Assembly (NCBI RefSeq): GCF_001507595.1
Contig: NZ_LQBQ01000035.1
Span: 124,001 to 188,000, forward strand
Origin: Ruegeria marisrubri
GTDB taxonomy: Bacteria > Pseudomonadota > Alphaproteobacteria > Rhodobacterales > Rhodobacteraceae
DNA length: 64,000 nucleotides
Reading direction: 5' to 3'
Shown here: piece after piece, positions 18,330 through 27,934 of the stretch
How positions within the stretch are numbered: position 1 is the stretch's first letter
Layout: the number at the start of each line of letters is the position of its first letter
The notes under the pieces: generated by a model
Seen by the model: only the letters and a program-made list of their open reading frames with translations
The model's database searches: none
Told to the model about the DNA's origin: nothing
Translations under genes and position numbers: made by a program

Positions 18330-18806
18330 ATGGCCAAGCAGAAAACAGACCCGAACTACAAGGTGATATCCGAGAACCGGCGCGCCCGCTTCGATTACGC
18401 GATCGAAGAGGATGTCGAGTGCGGCATCGTGCTGGAAGGGTCCGAGGTCAAGGCGCTGCGCGCGGGCGGGGCCAACATCGCCGACAGCTACGCAGCGGTC
18501 GAGGATGGCGAGCTGTGGCTGGTCAACAGCTATATCCCGCCCTACGAGCAGGCCAAGGTGTTCAAGCACGAAGAGCGCCGTCGCCGCAAGCTGCTGGTCT
18601 CGCGCAAGCAGTTGGCGGACCTGTGGAACGCGACCCAGCGCAAGGGCATGACGCTGGTGCCGCTGGTGCTGTATTTCAACCACAAGGGCCTGGCCAAGGT
18701 GAAGATCGGCATCGCCAAGGGCAAAAAGACCCATGACAAGCGCGAAACCCAGGCCAAGCGCGACTGGTCACGCCAGAAACAGCGATTGCTGAAAGAGCAG
18801 GGCTGA
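18330..18806 (+). CDS. smpB: SsrA-binding protein SmpB
   Basis: A 158-residue tmRNA-binding protein. It contains the family motifs [26 protein letters not shown], and the C-terminal [12 protein letters not shown], with a basic tail that sits in the decoding centre during trans-translation. ATG 18330 gives the usual length; the frame is open 42 bases further upstream without support. The stop lies 4 bases from the stop of the sulfatase gene on the opposite strand. No ssrA gene was recognised in the window. Confidence 0.96.
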   Translation: MAKQKTDPNYKVISENRRARFDYAIEEDVECGIVLEGSEVKALRAGGANIADSYAAVEDGELWLVNSYIPPYEQAKVFKHEERRRRKLLVSRKQLADLWNATQRKGMTLVPLVLYFNHKGLAKVKIGIAKGKKTHDKRETQAKRDWSRQKQRLLKEQG

Positions 18807-18810
18807 CGCC

Positions 18811-20475
18811 CTACTGCTGGACCGACGCCCGCTTGATCTGAAAGGCTTCGACGGCACGGGCCGTTTCCGGTCGGATGTTCTCGACGCCTTCGTAGGGCAC
18901 GCCATGGGCCGGCGGCGTATCGGGGTATTTTTCCTTGCGGGCCAGGTGCCGGCCCAGAATGCGGACGAATTCCTGGCCGCCCCACGCGCCCACTTCGGTC
19001 GAGACCGGGTATTTCTCGTGCGTGTCCCGGTAGAGGTCATAGAACTCGGCAAGGATCGGGCTTTCGCCGGGGGCGGGCAGGTTCAGGCGCAGCTTGTCCT
19101 TCACGATGGCCTTGGGCTTGTCCACGGAATAGATGATCACGCTGTCCCTGCGGCCTTTGCCCTCGTCCGCAAACAGGATCGAGGCGGACTGGTCCACGCC
19201 ATCGACCAGCCTGTCGGTCGGAATGAACCCCGTCGCCCCGGCAAACCGCGACAGCGTCGTATACAGGTCCGAGACGTGGATGATGTTGTTGATCAGCGAA
19301 TCCGCTTCGATCATTCCCGGCCAGCGAATGAAGGCGTCGACGCGCACGCCGCCCTCGGACGTATCCCCCTTGCCGCCCTTGTAGATCATGGGCGAAAACC
19401 CCGACTGCGGCGCATATTTTGTGAAATGGCCGTTGTCGCCCATCACGACGACGACGGTGTTGTCCGCCAGGCCCAACGCGTCGATTTCCGCGAACAGATC
19501 GCCCAGCCACTGGTCCAGCAACTGCATCTTGTCGACATAGAGCCCGCCGTTCGGGCTCTGCGGCCCATCCCGGCCCGCGCGGGTGTTGTCCAGGGGGATC
19601 ATGGGCCAATACTGCAGAAAGAATGGCTTTTCCGCCGCGGCCAGCCGCTTCAGCTCATCCAGCGTCTTGTCCTGAAAGGCCTGGTTCATCTCGTCATACT
19701 TGGCCGCATTCCAGCGCTCGCCGGCCTCCATGCGGATTTCCCGGATGGGGCCCTCTGCCGTGCCTTCGATCACCGTCATCATGGCCGAGGCATCGGGGCG
19801 GAACAGGTCGTCCAGGGTGTAGATTGGGTCGAAATCGGCGATCCCGACCGAGACCTGCTCTCGGATCGCGTCGTCGTGAAAGATGGTCAACTGGCCCTGT
19901 TGATGGATGGCGTGCTGGGCATAGTCGAACCCTTGGTTCATCGCCCAGCTTTCGGCGATGTCACCCAGGTGCCATTTGCCCACATGGCTGGTGGAATAGC
20001 CCGCGCCCTTCAGGACTTCGGCCAGGGTGACTTCGTCTTCCGGCAGGCCGAAACCCGCGATGTCCACCGTCGTGTCGCCCATTCCCATCCGCACCGGCAG
20101 GCGCCCCGTCATCTGCGCCACGCGCGTCGGCGTGCAGGACGGCTCGGTATACATCCGGACCATGCGCATCGCCTCGTCCGAGAACGCGTTGATATTGGGG
20201 GTTTCATATCCGCGCACGGCATTCAGCTCGGGAATTCCCATTTCGCCAAAGCCAATGTCGTCGATCAGCACGCTGACGATGTTCGGAGGCTGGCCGCCGT
20301 TGCGCTCTCGGAACGCGGCCAGCGCGGCATCGACGGCCGCATCGTCCTGCACCCATTGTTCCGCGTGCTGCGCCTTGAGGATGTAATATTCCGCATCGTG
20401 GGCAAGTTCCGGGCCCTGAGCCCAGACGCAGGTCGCTGCCAGACTGGCGGCAAGTGCTGAAATCACGGTCTTCAT
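18811..20475 (-). CDS. Arylsulfatase (FGly-type sulfatase)
   Basis: A 554-residue secreted sulfatase. A signal peptide (about 19 residues, ending VWA-QG) is followed by a metal-binding VLIDDIGFGEMG (Asp72, Asp73) and the sulfatase signature SCTPTRVAQMTGR, in which Cys114 would be converted to formylglycine. Further metal/active-site motifs are HVGKWHLGD and VVMGDNGHF. It hydrolyses sulfate esters in the periplasm; the exact substrate (algal sulfated glycan, aryl sulfate) is unknown. It follows the DUF3179 gene by 13 bases on the same strand, so the two form an operon. The formylglycine-generating enzyme is not in the window. Confidence 0.92.
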   Translation of the reverse strand: MKTVISALAASLAATCVWAQGPELAHDAEYYILKAQHAEQWVQDDAAVDAALAAFRERNGGQPPNIVSVLIDDIGFGEMGIPELNAVRGYETPNINAFSDEAMRMVRMYTEPSCTPTRVAQMTGRLPVRMGMGDTTVDIAGFGLPEDEVTLAEVLKGAGYSTSHVGKWHLGDIAESWAMNQGFDYAQHAIHQQGQLTIFHDDAIREQVSVGIADFDPIYTLDDLFRPDASAMMTVIEGTAEGPIREIRMEAGERWNAAKYDEMNQAFQDKTLDELKRLAAAEKPFFLQYWPMIPLDNTRAGRDGPQSPNGGLYVDKMQLLDQWLGDLFAEIDALGLADNTVVVVMGDNGHFTKYAPQSGFSPMIYKGGKGDTSEGGVRVDAFIRWPGMIEADSLINNIIHVSDLYTTLSRFAGATGFIPTDRLVDGVDQSASILFADEGKGRRDSVIIYSVDKPKAIVKDKLRLNLPAPGESPILAEFYDLYRDTHEKYPVSTEVGAWGGQEFVRILGRHLARKEKYPDTPPAHGVPYEGVENIRPETARAVEAFQIKRASVQQ

Positions 20476-20488
20476 GACAATCCCCTTT

Positions 20489-21718
20489 TCACGCGGCCCG
20501 CGCCATTTTGGACATGCGATTGATGTCGGTATGCGGGAAAAACTCGGCCCAGACGTGCCAGAACAGTCCCGGTTTCAATGTATCCACCCGCTGAAGCTTG
20601 CCCGCGGGTGTTTCTCCGAAGAAATCGATCTGCGTCACCGGGGCGCCGGTATCGTTGAACCAGGCGCCAAGGCTTTCATATCGGGGATGCCAGGCGATCA
20701 CGACGGGGCGGCCGCCGACCTGGGCGTTGAAGATGTTGCCCTGCTCGATCACGAAATCGTCGGTCCAGCAGACGGCATCATCCCCTATGTCGATCCCCCA
20801 GACATAGGTCTTGTTCTCCAGCCGGTCATCGTGGCGGCTCATGTTGTCCATGATCGGCGCGGCCTCGCGGTGTTGCCTGCCGATCTCGGCCGAGAACAGT
20901 TTTTCCGTGAACGCGTCGAACAGGAACAGCAAAGGATTGCCGGACGGCTTGTTCAGAAACACCTGCCCGTCGGGATAGGCCTTGCGAAAGCCCCGGAACG
21001 TCATCCGGAACGTCGGCCAGGGTTTCATCGCCAAAGAAGGTTTCAGGGGGCAGGCGGCGCCGGACTCGGTCCGGGTGCCATCGGCCTCGCGGAACCCGTA
21101 GATCTGCTGTATGGGCTCGCCGGTTCTGTTGTCACGCAGGATCAGGTTGTTGCCGTGCTGGGCCATCACTTCGAGATCGAGGGCCTGCCCCTCGACCTCG
21201 GGCGTGTATCCGATGCCGAGGTTGGCCATCGCGCAATAGGTCATGATCACGTTGTGGCCATCCAGCCCTTCGTCATTGCCGGCCAGGTGCGGACGCATGA
21301 TCTGTGCGTCCGGAAAGGCCCGCGCCTGGCCGCCGCTTTCGATGACCAGAACCGGGCTGGTCGGGCTGACGAATTCCCTGGCTTCGTCGATGCTGTAGAA
21401 TTGCGCGTTCGATTTCTGGTTCCGCAGGCCGACATGGACCCACACGTAGGGGAAGGCGATCAGGAACAGCCCCAGTGCCAGTGCCGTCCAGCACAGCCAG
21501 CCGGGCCCGGCATCGAACGCGAGGTGGACGAATACCATCACCGCCAATGCCGCCAGAGCCGTTCCGATCAGTTTGTATTCGTGGCGAATGAAACGCAGCA
21601 TGTTGTCGCGTTTCACCTTCACGACCATCTGGCTGACGTCGCCGAGGTCGCGGAAATACAGAACTCCAATCCCAAGCGAAATGATGAGAGACAGATAAAA
21701 AACAATGTTGGAAATCAT
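20489..21718 (-). CDS. DUF3179 domain membrane protein
   Basis: A 409-residue protein with three N-terminal hydrophobic segments (about 2-20, 45-65 and 70-90) followed by a soluble domain of the DUF3179 type (motifs VIMTYCAMANLGIGY, RDNRTGE, KPWPTFRMTF, DDAVCWT, VVIAWHP). ATG 21718 is chosen because GGGAG sits 8 bases upstream; an earlier in-frame ATG at 21745 has none. The biochemical function of DUF3179 is unknown to me. The gene directly precedes the sulfatase on the same strand, which suggests a shared envelope role. Confidence 0.88.
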   Translation of the reverse strand: MISNIVFYLSLIISLGIGVLYFRDLGDVSQMVVKVKRDNMLRFIRHEYKLIGTALAALAVMVFVHLAFDAGPGWLCWTALALGLFLIAFPYVWVHVGLRNQKSNAQFYSIDEAREFVSPTSPVLVIESGGQARAFPDAQIMRPHLAGNDEGLDGHNVIMTYCAMANLGIGYTPEVEGQALDLEVMAQHGNNLILRDNRTGEPIQQIYGFREADGTRTESGAACPLKPSLAMKPWPTFRMTFRGFRKAYPDGQVFLNKPSGNPLLFLFDAFTEKLFSAEIGRQHREAAPIMDNMSRHDDRLENKTYVWGIDIGDDAVCWTDDFVIEQGNIFNAQVGGRPVVIAWHPRYESLGAWFNDTGAPVTQIDFFGETPAGKLQRVDTLKPGLFWHVWAEFFPHTDINRMSKMARAA

Positions 21719-21760
21719 TGGGCAAACTCCCGATTCCCTGACCATGTTATGCCAAAGAAG

Positions 21761-21781
21761 GTCTGCAGTGATAGTCTGCAG
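21761..21781. repeat. Direct repeat GTCTGCAG x2 upstream of the DUF3179-sulfatase operon
   Basis: GTCTGCAG occurs at 21761-21768 and again at 21774-21781, 13 bases apart start to start. Each copy contains the palindrome CTGCAG. The pair lies 43-63 bases upstream of the DUF3179 start, where a regulator could bind. Confidence 0.4.
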
Positions 21782-21820
21782 GCCTCGGGCAGGTCCCGGC
21801 CGGGCCGTGTCGGGAGGCCG

Positions 21821-21842
21821 GGGGCGGCCTTGTGGCCACCCC
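21821..21842 (-). terminator. Possible terminator hairpin after glpK
   Basis: In the minus-strand transcript GGGGUGGCC pairs with GGCCGCCCC (one G-U pair) around an ACAA loop, 14 bases past the glpK stop. There is no U run, so termination strength is uncertain. Confidence 0.4.
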
Positions 21843-21855
21843 GTTCCGGTTTTGC

Positions 21856-23334
21856 CTAGAACGCCATTGCGGCCTGCACCGCGCGCTGCCAGCGGGCATA
21901 GGCCGCGTCACGCGCGTCGGCGGGCATGGCCGGCTCGAACCGGCGATCCAGCGCCCAGGTTTCCGCGAATCCCGCCTGATCGGGATAGACGCCCGCCCGC
22001 ATCCCGGCCAGCCACGCGGCACCAAGCGCCGTCGTCTCCTGCATCACCGGGCGATCGACCGGCGCGCCCAGCAGATCGGCCAGCCCCTGCATCGCCCAGT
22101 CCGAGGCGCTCATGCCGCCATCGACACGCAGGATCACGTGCGCATCGGAACCCCAGTCGCCCTGCATGGCCTGCCACAGGTCGCGGGTCTGGTAGGCGAT
22201 GCTCTCCAGCGCGGCGCGGGCGATCTCGGGACGGCCGGAATTGCGGGTCAGCCCGAAAATCGCGCCCCGGCAGTCGGGCTGCCAATAAGGCGCGCCGAGG
22301 CCGGTGAAGGCCGGCACCAGAACGACCTTTTGTGTCGGGTCCGCCTGCGCCGCCAACTCGCCGCTTTGGGCGGCATTCTCGATGATTCCCAGCCCGTCGC
22401 GCAGCCACTGCACCGCCGCGCCGGCGATGAAGATCGAACCTTCCAGCGCATAGCTCCGCTGGCCGTCCAACTGGTAGGCGACCGTGGTCAGCAGGCGGTT
22501 TTGCGACTCGACCGGCGTCGTGCCGGTATTGAGCAGCGCGAAACAGCCGGTGCCATAGGTGGATTTCATCATGCCCGGACGGAAACAGGCCTGCCCCATC
22601 GTCGCCGCCTGCTGGTCGCCCGCGACCCCGAGGATCGGGATTTCCCCGCCCAGCAGCGTCGTGTGCCCGAAATCAGCCGCGCAGTCGCGCACCTCGGGCA
22701 GCATTTCCATCGGAACGTCCAGCAGGTCGCAGATCTCTGCGCTCCAGGTGCCGTCATGGATGTCGAACAGCAGGGTGCGTGCGGCATTGGTGGCGTCCGT
22801 CGCATGCACCCGGCCTTCGGTCAGGCGCCAGATCAGGAAAGAGTCGATGGTGCCGAACAGCAATTCGCCCGCCTCGGCCCGGTCGCGCGCGCCGGGGAGG
22901 GTGTCGAGCAGCCATTTGACCTTGGTGCCCGAGAAATACGGATCCAGCAGCAGGCCGGTCTGGGCGGTGACGTCATCTTCGCAGCCGGCACTGCGGAACC
23001 GCTCGCAGATCCCGGCGGTGCGTCGGTCCTGCCAGACGATGGCGTTGTGCACGGGCCTGCCGGTGGCGCGGTCCCAGACCACGGTGGTCTCGCGCTGGTT
23101 GGTGATGCCGATCCCGGCGATCTGCGAGGCCGACACGCCCTGCGCCGCCATCACGTCGCGGCAGACCTTGAGGGTGCTTTCCCAGATCTCCTCGGGGTCG
23201 TGCTCGACCCAGCCTTCCTGCGGGAAATGCTGGGTGAATTCCATCTGCGCCGTGCCCACGGCCCGCATCTGCGCGTCAAACAGAATGGCCCGAGTCGACG
23301 TCGTGCCCTGGTCGATGGCCAGAATATGGGTCAT
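21856..23334 (-). CDS. glpK: Glycerol kinase GlpK
   Basis: A 492-residue FGGY kinase making sn-glycerol 3-phosphate from glycerol and ATP. N-terminal phosphate loop [15 protein letters not shown], glycerol-site motifs [13 protein letters not shown] and WQDRRTA, ATP-domain [14 protein letters not shown], and C-terminal [14 protein letters not shown] are all present. Length is standard. It lies 68 bases downstream of panC on the same strand; no glycerol transporter or glpD is adjacent, which is unusual for a dedicated glycerol operon. Confidence 0.96.
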   Translation of the reverse strand: MTHILAIDQGTTSTRAILFDAQMRAVGTAQMEFTQHFPQEGWVEHDPEEIWESTLKVCRDVMAAQGVSASQIAGIGITNQRETTVVWDRATGRPVHNAIVWQDRRTAGICERFRSAGCEDDVTAQTGLLLDPYFSGTKVKWLLDTLPGARDRAEAGELLFGTIDSFLIWRLTEGRVHATDATNAARTLLFDIHDGTWSAEICDLLDVPMEMLPEVRDCAADFGHTTLLGGEIPILGVAGDQQAATMGQACFRPGMMKSTYGTGCFALLNTGTTPVESQNRLLTTVAYQLDGQRSYALEGSIFIAGAAVQWLRDGLGIIENAAQSGELAAQADPTQKVVLVPAFTGLGAPYWQPDCRGAIFGLTRNSGRPEIARAALESIAYQTRDLWQAMQGDWGSDAHVILRVDGGMSASDWAMQGLADLLGAPVDRPVMQETTALGAAWLAGMRAGVYPDQAGFAETWALDRRFEPAMPADARDAAYARWQRAVQAAMAF

Positions 23335-23402
23335 GCCCGCCCTCTCCCTGTCGTTTTGCCGGGAGACTAGCGCGAAGCGGCCCGATCCGGCCAGCCCTCA
23401 GT

Positions 23403-24254
23403 TCAGGCGGGCGGCACCTCGATATTGTCGATCAGACGCACGCCGTCGACCCAGGCGGCGGCGAACAAGCGCGCCGGGCGGGTCGCGCCGGTAAGCGGTT
23501 CCAGCGTTTCGGCGCAGCGCAGGTCGAGATATTCGACCTCGGAAAATCCCGCCAGCCGCAGATCGTCCATCGCCTTGCGCGCCAGCGCCTCGAACGCCGC
23601 GCCCCGGCCAAGCGCCTCGGCCACGTCGCGCATGACGGCGTTCATCCGCGCCCCGACCTGCAACCCCTCGGGCGACAGGCGCAGGTTGCGCGAGGACATC
23701 GCCAGCCCCGAGGGCTCGCGCACGGTGGGGCAGCCGATCACCTCGATCGGGATGTCCAGGTCTCGGGCCATGCGGCGCACGACCATCAACTGCTGATAGT
23801 CCTTTTCCCCGAAATAGGCCCGGTCCGCGCTGGTCTGCAAAAACAGCTTGGCGACCACGGTGGCGACCCCGTCGAAATGGCCGGGCCGGAACTCGCCCTC
23901 CATCACGTCGGTCAGCCCGGCGACCGATACGGTCGAGGCAAAGCCCGCGGGATAGACTTCCTCGGGTTCCGGCACATAGATCACGTCAACGCCATAGGGG
24001 GCGAGCTTGATCGCGTCCTCGGCCTCGGTGCGGGGGTATTTCTCCAGATCCTCGGGATTGTTGAACTGCTTGGGGTTCACGAAGATCGTGACGATCACCC
24101 GGTCGCAGTCCGCCCGCGCCGTCTCGGCCAGCGACAGGTGCCCCTGATGCAGCGCGCCCATGGTGGGCACGACGCCGATCACCTCGCCCGCGCGGCGCCA
24201 TTGCGATGTTTTCGCGCGCAGATCGGCCAGCCGGCGCAGGATGGGGGCAGTCAT
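23403..24254 (-). CDS. panC: Pantoate--beta-alanine ligase PanC
   Basis: A 283-residue pantothenate synthetase that condenses pantoate and beta-alanine with ATP. It contains the nucleotide-binding HIGH-like region [14 protein letters not shown] near residue 30, [20 protein letters not shown] and [11 protein letters not shown]. Its ATG overlaps the panB stop by 4 bases (ATGA), the usual panBC arrangement. The aspartate decarboxylase PanD is not in the window. Confidence 0.97.
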   Translation of the reverse strand: MTAPILRRLADLRAKTSQWRRAGEVIGVVPTMGALHQGHLSLAETARADCDRVIVTIFVNPKQFNNPEDLEKYPRTEAEDAIKLAPYGVDVIYVPEPEEVYPAGFASTVSVAGLTDVMEGEFRPGHFDGVATVVAKLFLQTSADRAYFGEKDYQQLMVVRRMARDLDIPIEVIGCPTVREPSGLAMSSRNLRLSPEGLQVGARMNAVMRDVAEALGRGAAFEALARKAMDDLRLAGFSEVEYLDLRCAETLEPLTGATRPARLFAAAWVDGVRLIDNIEVPPA

Positions 24255-25090
24255 TTCCTTGATCCTTTCGCAGGGGCCTGATCGGCAAAGACATGTTCGG
24301 CGGCCGGGAAGGTGCGGGCGCGCACCTCGGCGGCGTATTCGGCGATGGCGGCCTCGGCCAGCGGGCCGAGCTCGGCATAGCGTTTGACGAATTTCGGTTT
24401 GAAGGCGGTGAAAAAGCCCAGCATGTCGTCGACCACCAGGATCTGCCCGTCACAGCCCGCCGAGGCGCCGATGCCGATGGTGGGGATCGGAATTTCGGCA
24501 GTGATCCGGTCGGCCAGCCCTTGCGGAACCTTCTCGAGCACGACGGAAAACGCCCCGGCCTCGGCCACGGCGCGGGCGTCGGCCAGCACCGCCTCGGCCT
24601 GGTCGTCGCGGCCCTGCACCTTGTAGCCGCCCAGCGTGTTGATCGATTGCGGCGTCAGCCCGATATGCGCCATCACCGGGATGCCGCGCCTGACCAGAAA
24701 GCGGATCGTCTCGGCCATCTCGACCCCACCTTCCAGCTTGACCGCGCCCGCGCCGGTCTCGGCCATCAGCCGCGCGGCGTTGCGGAAGGCCTGTGCCGGG
24801 CCTTCCTCGTAGCTGGCAAAGGGCATGTCGATGACCATCATCGCCTTCTCCAGCCCGCGCGCGACGGCCTGGCCGTGCAGGATCATCATCTCCATCGTCA
24901 CGCCCAGGGTCGAGGTCAGCCCATGCAGCACCATGCCGACGCTGTCGCCCACCAGGACGAAATCGCAATGGGCATCCATCAGCCGCGCCATCGGTGTCGT
25001 ATAGGCGGTCAGGCTGACCAGTGGCTCGCCGCCCTTTCTTGCTCGGATATCCTCGGCGTTCGGGGCTTTCTTGCGGGCTGTCGCGCTCAT
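24251..25090 (-). CDS. panB: 3-methyl-2-oxobutanoate hydroxymethyltransferase PanB
   Basis: A 279-residue TIM-barrel enzyme that makes ketopantoate from alpha-ketoisovalerate and methylenetetrahydrofolate, the first step of the pantothenate branch. Motifs: [27 protein letters not shown] (Mg2+ ligand Asp), [15 protein letters not shown] and [17 protein letters not shown] 25090 has AGGA upstream and gives the normal length; the frame runs further upstream without family similarity. It is divergent from the ABC transporter operon with a 172-base gap that must hold both promoters. Confidence 0.96.
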   Translation of the reverse strand: MSATARKKAPNAEDIRARKGGEPLVSLTAYTTPMARLMDAHCDFVLVGDSVGMVLHGLTSTLGVTMEMMILHGQAVARGLEKAMMVIDMPFASYEEGPAQAFRNAARLMAETGAGAVKLEGGVEMAETIRFLVRRGIPVMAHIGLTPQSINTLGGYKVQGRDDQAEAVLADARAVAEAGAFSVVLEKVPQGLADRITAEIPIPTIGIGASAGCDGQILVVDDMLGFFTAFKPKFVKRYAELGPLAEAAIAEYAAEVRARTFPAAEHVFADQAPAKGSRK

Positions 25091-25262
25091 TTCGGGTCCT
25101 GTGGACAAGTCATGTTGCAGCGCGGCATAGCAGAGCGCGCCCCCATTTTCAAAGACCGGTTGCGCCAACAATTCCTTGATTGACCTGAGGTTTGGGGGAA
25201 CAGTGATTGCAGGCGGCCACGAAAAACCGGGCTGCGACGGAACCAAAGGGGAGGGAATTTTC

Positions 25263-26750
25263 ATGACGAAATCAAGGTATCGCACCTTTGCGTCCGCCTT
25301 GGCGGTGGGCGCCAGCCTGTTTGCGACCCAGGGCTGGGCGCAGTCGGACATCACCATCGCAATGCAGCTCGAGCCGCCGCATCTGGACCCGACCAGCGCC
25401 GCCGCGCAGGCCATCGACTCGGTGGTCTATGCGAACGTGTTCCAGGGGCTGACCCGCTTCATGGGGGATGGCTCGATCGTGCCGTCGCTGGCCGCAAGCT
25501 GGGACATTTCCGAGGACGGCAAGACGTATACGTTCAAGCTGCATGACGGCGTGACCTTCCATGACGGCACCACGATGGATGCCGAGGACGTCAAGTTCAG
25601 CCTCGACCGCGCCCGCGCCGAGGACAGCGCGAACGCCCAGAAGGCCCTGTTCGCAGGGATCGAGACCGTCGAGGCCGTGGACCCGCTGACCGTCAGGATC
25701 ACCCTGAAGGAGCCGAACGGCAATTTCCTGTTCAACCTGGCCTGGGGCGACGCGGTGATCGTGGCGCCGGAAAGCATCGAGAACATCAAGACCAGCCCGG
25801 TCGGCACCGGCCCCTACACCTTTGCCGAATGGGTGCAAGGTGATCGGGTGGTGCTGCAGCGCAACCCCGATTACTGGGGCGAACAGCCGGCGCTGGAAAA
25901 AGCGACCTTCAAGTTCATCTCGGACCCGACCGCGGCCTTTGCCGCCGTGATGGCCGAGGACGTGGACGTGTTCACCGGCTTCCCCGCGCCCGAGAACCTG
26001 CCGCAATTCGAGGCCGATCCGCGGTTCCAGGTGCTGGTCGGCTCGACCGAGGGTGAAACGATCCTGTCCACCAACAACAAGCAACCTCCGTTCGACGATG
26101 TCCGGGTGCGCAAGGCGATGGCCCATGCCATCGACCGGCAGGCCATCATCGACGGGGCGATGTTCGGCTACGGCACCCCGATCGGCACCCATTTCGCGCC
26201 GCACCACCCGGCCTATGTCGATCTGACCGGCAATTCGGCCTATGACCCGGAACAGGCAAAGGCCCTGCTGGCCGAGGCGGGCTTCCCGGACGGGTTCGAA
26301 ACCACCCTGCACCTGCCGCCGCCCTCCTACGCGCGGCGCGGGGGCGAGATCATCGCCGCGCAGCTGGCCGAGGTCGGCATCAAGGCCGAGATCATCAACG
26401 TCGAGTGGGCGCAATGGCTGGAAACCGTGTTCAAGGGCAAGGATTACGGCCTGACCATCGTCAGCCATACCGAGCCGATGGATATCGGCATCTACGCCCG
26501 GCCGGATTACTACTTCCAGTATGACAACCCCGAGTTCCAGAAACTGATGGAAACGCTGAACGCCACGACCGACGAGGCCAAGCGGACCGAGTTGCTGCAG
26601 CAGGCCCAGCGGATCATCGCCGAGGATTACGTCAACGGCTACCTGTTCCAGCTGGCGGCGCTGAGCGTGGCCAAGGCCGGTGTCCAGGGCCTGTGGGTCA
26701 ACGCGCCGACGGCGGCGACCGACCTTGCCGCGATTTCCTGGTCCGAGTGA
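25263..26750 (+). CDS. ABC transporter substrate-binding protein, dipeptide/oligopeptide (family 5) type
   Basis: A 495-residue periplasmic binding protein. ATG 25263 follows GGGAGGGA and begins a signal peptide (about 26 residues, ending GWA-QS). The mature protein opens with the cluster C pattern [13 protein letters not shown], then [36 protein letters not shown] and [12 protein letters not shown], all typical of DppA/OppA-like proteins that also bind amino-sugar, opine or polyamine-like ligands. It is the first gene of the operon; a strong hairpin follows it, so it can be made in excess of the membrane components. The ligand is not deducible. Confidence 0.93.
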   Translation: MTKSRYRTFASALAVGASLFATQGWAQSDITIAMQLEPPHLDPTSAAAQAIDSVVYANVFQGLTRFMGDGSIVPSLAASWDISEDGKTYTFKLHDGVTFHDGTTMDAEDVKFSLDRARAEDSANAQKALFAGIETVEAVDPLTVRITLKEPNGNFLFNLAWGDAVIVAPESIENIKTSPVGTGPYTFAEWVQGDRVVLQRNPDYWGEQPALEKATFKFISDPTAAFAAVMAEDVDVFTGFPAPENLPQFEADPRFQVLVGSTEGETILSTNNKQPPFDDVRVRKAMAHAIDRQAIIDGAMFGYGTPIGTHFAPHHPAYVDLTGNSAYDPEQAKALLAEAGFPDGFETTLHLPPPSYARRGGEIIAAQLAEVGIKAEIINVEWAQWLETVFKGKDYGLTIVSHTEPMDIGIYARPDYYFQYDNPEFQKLMETLNATTDEAKRTELLQQAQRIIAEDYVNGYLFQLAALSVAKAGVQGLWVNAPTAATDLAAISWSE

Positions 26751-26761
26751 CCGCAAAGGCA

Positions 26762-26785
26762 GGAGGCCCGGACGCCCGGGCCTCC
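26762..26785 (+). terminator. Hairpin between binding-protein and channel genes
   Basis: A perfect 10-base stem GGAGGCCCGG/CCGGGCCTCC with loop ACGC, 11 bases after the binding-protein stop and 27 bases before the channel start. There is no T run. It probably attenuates read-through or protects the upstream mRNA 3' end, giving more binding protein than downstream products. Confidence 0.7.
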
Positions 26786-26811
26786 GCATTCACCCCAAGT
26801 TTCTGATCCAC

Positions 26812-27894
26812 ATGTATTTCCTGCGCCTTTCGCGTCTTCTGATCTTCAACTTTGCCCTGCTGCTTGCCGGGCTGTTCCATTCGCCCGGTCCGGCCGGCGC
26901 CCAGGACATGTTGTCCGAAGGCTTTGCCACGAGGGTGGAAATCCCCGACGAACCCTTGCAAGTCGGCATCGGGATCCAGATCGACCAGATCACCGGCGTC
27001 GATCAGAAGGCCGAAAACTATGGCGCCGTTGTGGTCATTCGTGGCGAATGGAAAGACCCGGAGCTGGCCTTCGACCCGGAAGAAAGAGGGCGAGAGGTTC
27101 TGGTGGTCGATCCCAAGAAGCTTGCCGATTACGCGGCCTCCATCGGAGCGGTCATTCCCGTCTTCGTCATCCAGAACCAGCAGTCAAACCGCTGGATCCA
27201 CGAATCCGTGGCCGCGGTCCATAGCGACGGCCATGTCGTCTATGTCGAGAAATCGTCCCTGACGTTGCAGGCACCCCATTTCAACTTCCTGCAATACCCG
27301 TTCGACACCCAGGAGTTCCATTTCAAGGTGGACTCGATCCTGCCGTCCGAATTCGTGTCCTTCGTGCCGCTGCACGAATTCTCGGGGCTGGGCGATCAGC
27401 TGGGGGAAGAAGAGTGGATTCTCGACAACGACAGAATGGAGAAGAACCACATCATCGGCGTGTCGGGGCGGATCAGCGACCAGGTGGATCTGGTTTTCGA
27501 GGGCAGGCGCCACCTGACCTATTACATCATCCGGGTCTTTCTGCCGATGCTGGTTCTGGTCACCGTCAGCTGGGCCCTGTTCTTTCTGGACGAATACCGC
27601 AAGCGGATCGAGATTTCCGGGGCCAACCTGCTGGTTTTCGTCGCCTTCAACTGGGCGATCTCGGCTGACCTGCCCAAGCTGGGGTATCTCACTTTCGTCG
27701 ACTTCATCCTGCAGTGGATGTTCCTGGTGACCGGCGCGATCATCGTCTTCAACGTGGTGCTGCGAAAGATCAAGGTTTCGGGGCGCGGCGACCTGGCCCG
27801 CAAGCTCGACAACTACGTCATCAAGTGGATCTATCCGCTGGGCTATGCCGCCATCGTCGGCTGGGCTGTTTATGCCTATCTGCTAGCGCCTTAG
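26812..27894 (+). CDS. Prokaryotic pentameric ligand-gated ion channel (Cys-loop receptor homolog, GLIC/ELIC type)
   Basis: A 360-residue protein. A signal peptide (about 1-30, ending AGA-QD) precedes a beta-rich extracellular domain (31-232). The Cys-loop equivalent FLQYPFDTQEFHF (159-171) has no cysteines but keeps the YPFD core, as in GLIC. Four membrane helices follow: M1 (about 235-258, FLPMLVLVTVSWALFFLDE), M2 (about 266-284, with VAFNWAISADLPKLGYLT matching the AFN...LPK..Y.T pattern of GLIC M2 and the M2-M3 loop), M3 (294-316) and M4 (338-358). The short M3-M4 linker is typical of bacterial members. The pore start has basic RKR (263-265) and a Glu (267); ion selectivity cannot be inferred. 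Unusually it sits inside an ABC transporter operon between the binding-protein and permease genes. No clear ribosome site precedes ATG 26812. Confidence 0.9.
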   Translation: MYFLRLSRLLIFNFALLLAGLFHSPGPAGAQDMLSEGFATRVEIPDEPLQVGIGIQIDQITGVDQKAENYGAVVVIRGEWKDPELAFDPEERGREVLVVDPKKLADYAASIGAVIPVFVIQNQQSNRWIHESVAAVHSDGHVVYVEKSSLTLQAPHFNFLQYPFDTQEFHFKVDSILPSEFVSFVPLHEFSGLGDQLGEEEWILDNDRMEKNHIIGVSGRISDQVDLVFEGRRHLTYYIIRVFLPMLVLVTVSWALFFLDEYRKRIEISGANLLVFVAFNWAISADLPKLGYLTFVDFILQWMFLVTGAIIVFNVVLRKIKVSGRGDLARKLDNYVIKWIYPLGYAAIVGWAVYAYLLAP

Positions 27895-27934
27895 GCGCTG
27901 GACCCGGGGCGAAACCGCGCCTAACGTGGCGCTG

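Noticed and set aside
21856-25090. glpK-panC-panB as a functional glycerol/pantothenate operon
   Set aside because: panB and panC are a true pair, but glpK is 68 bases away and functionally unrelated; coupling is not supported beyond same strand.
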